Below are positions 35,001 through 37,815 of a DNA stretch of 37,815 nucleotides, piece after piece. The notes beneath the pieces were generated by a model. It ran no database searches. It worked only from the letters and a program-made list of their open reading frames with translations, and had not been told where the DNA came from. The DNA comes from Phycisphaerales bacterium (GTDB lineage: Bacteria; Planctomycetota; Phycisphaerae; Phycisphaerales; SM1A02), in NCBI GenBank assembly GCA_014238965.1, contig JABAAC010000119.1:1-37815 (forward strand), written 5' to 3'. A program made the position numbers and the translations under genes. The first letter of the stretch is position 1. Each line of letters starts with the position of its first letter.

Positions 35001-36442
35001 ACTGCCGCGAAGTGCCCGTGGAGGTCGATGATGCTCAGGTGCTCATCGCACTCAAACGCCAAGGCGAAATTGCAGTGCTCGATGATCGTGGACGAGAACT
35101 CGAGAAGTTCAAAGTTCCCTATGGTGCGATTATCCACTTTAAGAACGATGACACGGTCCGCAAAGGCCAGACACTCGTCGAGTGGAATCCCCACCTCACA
35201 CCAATCCTCGCAGAGGAATCGGGAATCATTCGATTCCGTGACATTGAGGTCGGCAAGACTATTCGTGAAGAGGCCGTCAAGGGCTCAACGACCGAGCGAA
35301 TTGTCATTGAGCACATGGGCGAAATGCATCCGCAAATCGTCATTGAAGACAAGGAAGGCAAGATTCTCGACTTCCACCACCTGCCGGCAAAAGCCCGCAT
35401 TGAAGTGGTTGAAGGGCAAGAGATCAAGCAAGGCCTCATGCTTGCACGCCAGCCAAAGGACGTTGCCGGCAGCGCTGACATCGTCGGCGGTTTGCCTCGC
35501 GTAACGGAGATCTTCGAAGCTCGTACGCCAAAGGAACCCGCCGTGATGGCCCAGGTCTCCGGACGCGTCGAATTGCATGATGATGTTCGCAAGGGCAAGA
35601 TGACCATTCGCGTGGTCACCGAAACGGGCACCGAGATCGACCACCATGTGCCTCAGGGCAAGCATCTACTGGTCCACCGCAGCGACTGGGTTGAGGCTGG
35701 CGATCCGCTGACCGAGGGCCCACTGGACCCGCAAGAGATCCTGTCCATTCAGGGCGAAGAAAAGGTGTTCACGTACATGCTGGAAGAGGTCCAGAATGTA
35801 TATCGAGCTCAGGGCGTTCCGATTTCGGACAAGCACATTGAGACCATCCTCAGTTGCATGTTGAGCAAGGCGCTGGTCCGAAAGCCCGGCGACACCACGC
35901 TACTGCCTGAGGAGATTGTGGATCGCGCACTGGTCCGCAGCAAAAATGCCACATTGGCCAAGCAGGTCCGCATCGATGATGCTGGCGACACGAATTTCGT
36001 CGTTGGCGATCTGGTCTCTCGCACCGAGGTCAAGGAAGCCAACGCGCTTGCCGATGCCGAGGGCAAAAGTGGCGCCAAGAGCAAGAAATGTCTGCCTGCT
36101 ACGTATGAAATTCGACTGCTGGGCATTACCAAGGCGTCCCTGCAGAGCGACTCCTTCTTGTCCAGCGCCTCGTTCCAAGAGACCACCAAGGTGCTCACGG
36201 AAGCCTCCCTACGGGGCGCCGTTGATGACCTCAAGGGCCTCAAAGAGAACGTCCTGCTTGGACACCTCATCCCCGCGGGTACTGGCTTTAAGAGCTATAC
36301 GGACATGCGAGTCCTATGCCTCGCTGAACCACCCACCACGGAAGAGGAAGACCTCGAAATGGTCGCTATCACAGCAGCCCATGAAGCCGAAGCTATGGGT
36401 GCTGAACCCCCTGCACTGGCCGCGGCCAACGCCGAGGAATAG
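32093..36442 (+). CDS. rpoC: DNA-directed RNA polymerase subunit beta prime
   Basis: 1449 residues. The first zinc site is CGC-(13 residues or so)-CDRC near residues 64-82. The catalytic loop NADFDGDQM holds the three Asp ligands of the active-site magnesium, and [18 protein letters not shown] precedes it. The second zinc site is formed by the Cys of EHDCGTKRG and [11 protein letters not shown]. Trigger-loop region: [29 protein letters not shown]. The protein ends in an acidic Ala-rich tail. A GGGAAG site lies before the ATG. There is no split or fusion; the length is typical of the long bacterial form. Confidence 0.99.
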   Translation: MNENVFDRVNDFSAVRIGLASPTDIRSWSFGEVKKPETINYRTYRPEKDGLFCERIFGPERDYECGCGKYKGTKFKGIICDRCGVKVTHSRVRRKRMGHINLAAPIVHIWFFKALPSRLGTLLQMKTADMEKIIYFPDYVVTNPGDTELEYRQVIDEDQYHEAQRQWGVSAFTAMMGADAVRELLSQLDLTAAAAEIREELAKTRSKQRLKDLAKRLKLVEQIRFSKNDPSWMVLDVVPVIPPDLRPLVLLESGNFATSDLNDLYRRIINRNNRLKKLMDLNAPEVIIRNEKRMLQHAVDALFDNDRCRRPVLGSSNRPLKSLTDMIKGKQGRFRENLLGKRVDYSARSVIVVGPELALHQCGLPKKIALELFQPFIIRRLKEHGLADTIKSAKRMLERRDPEVWDILEQVIHQHPVLLNRAPTLHRMGIQAFEPVLVEGNAITLHPLVCTGYNADFDGDQMAVHLPLSLEAQVEAHVLMLSTHNIFSPANGNPIVSPSQDIIMGVYFLTHMNPEDTRPDSELRSYHSAEDAMLAFDHKIIDMHERILVRLPRFADIVTSEKGRPEPMAENHRIVTTAGRVIFSRILGDGMPFFNCALGKKGCSRVIDDTYARLGRPATLDLLDDMKECGFQSATTSGLSIAITDMRIPAAKGELIDSAQKKADRVEKNFEVGALTERERHNQLLDIWASCREDLTQELVKTLRDDRRELSNLDEVDINSSEGNRYLNPVYLMSTSGARGNVSQMQQLAGMRGLMAKPSGEIIETPIRANFREGLNVLEYFSSTHGARKGLADTALKTADSGYLTRKLYDVAQSVVVTEHDCGTKRGIGKRAIYKGEEVDVPLREIILGRTSRQAIINPMTDEVIVAENQLITNAVAELIEALNIDSVQVRSPLTCDTGRGICACCYGMDMSTGTLVEGGLAVGTIAAQSIGEPGTQLTMRTFHTGGIASRSLTETNYRAGNSGTIQLRDCREVPVEVDDAQVLIALKRQGEIAVLDDRGRELEKFKVPYGAIIHFKNDDTVRKGQTLVEWNPHLTPILAEESGIIRFRDIEVGKTIREEAVKGSTTERIVIEHMGEMHPQIVIEDKEGKILDFHHLPAKARIEVVEGQEIKQGLMLARQPKDVAGSADIVGGLPRVTEIFEARTPKEPAVMAQVSGRVELHDDVRKGKMTIRVVTETGTEIDHHVPQGKHLLVHRSDWVEAGDPLTEGPLDPQEILSIQGEEKVFTYMLEEVQNVYRAQGVPISDKHIETILSCMLSKALVRKPGDTTLLPEEIVDRALVRSKNATLAKQVRIDDAGDTNFVVGDLVSRTEVKEANALADAEGKSGAKSKKCLPATYEIRLLGITKASLQSDSFLSSASFQETTKVLTEASLRGAVDDLKGLKENVLLGHLIPAGTGFKSYTDMRVLCLAEPPTTEEEDLEMVAITAAHEAEAMGAEPPALAAANAEE

Positions 36443-36467
36443 CACACGATTCAACTCGACCCAACCG

Positions 36468-36504
36468 CCAAAGGGCAGGCCACTTTGAGTGACCTGCCCT
36501 TTGG
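36468..36504 (+). terminator. Hairpin after rpoC
   Basis: A 12-pair perfect stem CCAAAGGGCAGG/CCTGCCCTTTGG with a 13-base loop, 26 bases after the rpoC stop. No strong T-tract follows, so termination is likely but not assured. Confidence 0.6.
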
Positions 36505-36677
36505 CTATCAACCGCGCTACTTAGGGTTGCATCCACGATGTGGTGGTACACTTCAGTGGAAAGACGAAGGTCCCTAGTGCGTATGAGGCATCCAAAGGCC
36601 CAGAACGGGCGTATAGGGATCTCAGCAGGCTGGAGACACAGCGCGCTCGACACAAGTCGAGCCTGAGGAGATGATCA

Positions 36678-37815
36678 ATGCGCGAAGCGCGAATGCACGC
36701 AATGATGGTTGTCACGCCCTTGATTGGCTTGGCACTTGGGTTGGCCGCTTTAGCCGCCACAGCGCAAGCCAAGCCAACAACACCAACTCAAATGGGGCTC
36801 AATGCCGCCTCAAACGACAGCGGCCTTGTTCAGAGAACAACCCAATCAACCATTGCGCCAGCAGTTTTAACACGCATGAATCCGTCGTCTTTGACCATGC
36901 AACTGCACCGCCCCATACAAGAAGAATCACTCGCTGCTGATGCCTCACCGGCACGCCTCAAAGTTCGATTCAACGATGAAGACAGCGTTCGGGTACTGCC
37001 CAATGGCCAACTGATTTCATTGTCGGGCCAAGACGTATCTTCGATGCAGGCGGTGCTTGATCATCATGACGTGCAGGCTGTCTCTGCTGTTGCAATACCG
37101 GAGTCTCAAGTTGCCAGCATTCGTGCCTCGTTCGAAGATCGCACCGGTCGCCCAATGGAAGATATCGGTGGTTCAATATGGATCGATGGTGCACCTGATG
37201 CTGTTGACAGCGCGCTGCTGGCGCTGCACGACACCGGTCGACTTCGCGCCGCTTCATTCAAGGCAGCCCCGGCCGTACGCAAGACTGACAAGTCTCGCCT
37301 TAGCCAAACGACCAATGCCAGTCAAAGCGGCGGGCTACCCCCGGTATTCCAAAACCCCCACGACGTAGGCTTGGACTTTCCAGAGATCCCCTCGCCACAG
37401 CAACCACCGCACGTTTGGCAAGATCCCATTTTCGATGTCCCGGGAGCCTTGAAAGATCATGGCGACATTGTTCGCCACCGCATCCGCAGAGCACAGCGCA
37501 ACGCACAAGATCGAAACAGGGACCACATGCCCCCAACACGTGGTGCGGCCGTCTACTGCTGTGTGTGGACACTCACCGGGCTTCCCGGGGAAGAGTTCTG
37601 GGACAAACGATGCGAAGGTGCGCTTGGCGACATAACCGCCGATGCATGTGACGACCTCAACATTGACGGCCTGTCTGTTGCTTTTGTTCGTGCCCCGTGG
37701 ACTGGCCCTGGTGATCCAACAAACGATTGCTTCACCAACTGCCTGGACAATACGCTTCCGGCAAACAACTATGGCGCGTGCTGCAACGTGCCGGGCACTC
37801 GTGCTGGCGAAGACC
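36678..37815 (+). CDS. Exported Cys-rich protein of unknown function (3' truncated)
   Basis: The frame is open for 379 codons to the window end. The ATG at 36678 has a GAGGAG site upstream and begins a signal peptide (residues about 1-31, hydrophobic LIGLALGLAALAATAQA). Residues about 75-195 form a mixed region with no motif I know (LKVRFNDEDSVRVLPNGQL), followed by a Pro/Gln-rich linker. From about 295 the protein becomes Cys-rich (VYCCVWTLTG, DKRCEGALGDITADACDD, NDCFTNCLD, NYGACCNVPG), recalling the GACC-type Cys segments of the beta-helix protein at 771. Probably a surface or secreted protein. The C-terminus, possibly dockerin-like, is outside the window. Confidence 0.8.
   Translation, partial: MREARMHAMMVVTPLIGLALGLAALAATAQAKPTTPTQMGLNAASNDSGLVQRTTQSTIAPAVLTRMNPSSLTMQLHRPIQEESLAADASPARLKVRFNDEDSVRVLPNGQLISLSGQDVSSMQAVLDHHDVQAVSAVAIPESQVASIRASFEDRTGRPMEDIGGSIWIDGAPDAVDSALLALHDTGRLRAASFKAAPAVRKTDKSRLSQTTNASQSGGLPPVFQNPHDVGLDFPEIPSPQQPPHVWQDPIFDVPGALKDHGDIVRHRIRRAQRNAQDRNRDHMPPTRGAAVYCCVWTLTGLPGEEFWDKRCEGALGDITADACDDLNIDGLSVAFVRAPWTGPGDPTNDCFTNCLDNTLPANNYGACCNVPGTRAGED

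Noticed and set aside
36527-36552. TTGCAT ... TACACT as a promoter for the last gene
   Set aside because: The boxes are separated by only 14 bases, too short for a normal sigma-70 promoter.

Overview
The window looks like a chromosomal segment of a free-living, probably marine, member of the Planctomycetota, most likely class Phycisphaerae. This is inferred from protein style: exported proteins ending in dockerin-like EF-hand pairs with a terminal W-x-C-P tail, a Cys-rich secreted protein, an H-X9-DG-type pseudopilin, a HEAT-repeat exported protein, and a helix-turn-helix/receiver regulator. No 16S rRNA is present, so the assignment is not proven. Base composition and coding style look uniform, with no integrase, transposase, phage gene or CRISPR array.

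Layout. 1-2900: accessory exported proteins (3' end of a calcium-binding repeat/dockerin protein, a parallel beta-helix dockerin protein, a small two-helix membrane protein) with two families of short direct repeats. 3100-5450: tRNA-Thr and an exported HEAT-repeat protein (minus strand). 5560-9291: a promoter and a clear cobalamin riboswitch, then five plus-strand genes joined by 1-4 base stop/start overlaps: an exported surface-type dockerin protein, a pseudopilin, a BFD-like [2Fe-2S] protein, MoeA and MoaD. 9322-15253 (minus): mutL and nadE (coupled), an HTH-receiver regulator with its own terminator, and ATP-type pckA. 15400-17155 (plus): tRNA-His, a nitrilase-family amidase, tRNA-Phe, and a lone MshEN-type protein. 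17203-20714 (minus): hflX, a PD-(D/E)XK-like protein and an M29 aminopeptidase. 20809-25278 (plus): an S41 protease, tsaD and a GGQ release-factor-like protein, all coupled, then an M20 amidohydrolase. 25494-36442 (plus): rplK-rplA-rplJ-rplL, terminator, promoter, rpoB-rpoC. 36678-end: start of another exported Cys-rich protein running off the window.

How genes work together. The right half is core information processing (ribosomal stalk proteins, RNA polymerase, tRNA t6A modification, ribosome-associated GTPase, release-factor-like protein). The centre holds repair and central metabolism (MutL, NAD synthetase, PEP carboxykinase). The part that best fits an undescribed system is the cobalamin-riboswitch operon: a B12-sensing RNA precedes a secreted surface protein and a pseudopilin rather than a known B12 transporter or biosynthesis gene, and the same overlapping gene chain carries a small iron-sulfur protein and two molybdopterin genes. 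The riboswitch and the overlaps are seen in the sequence; a role in cobalamin capture or in a B12-sparing switch is inference.
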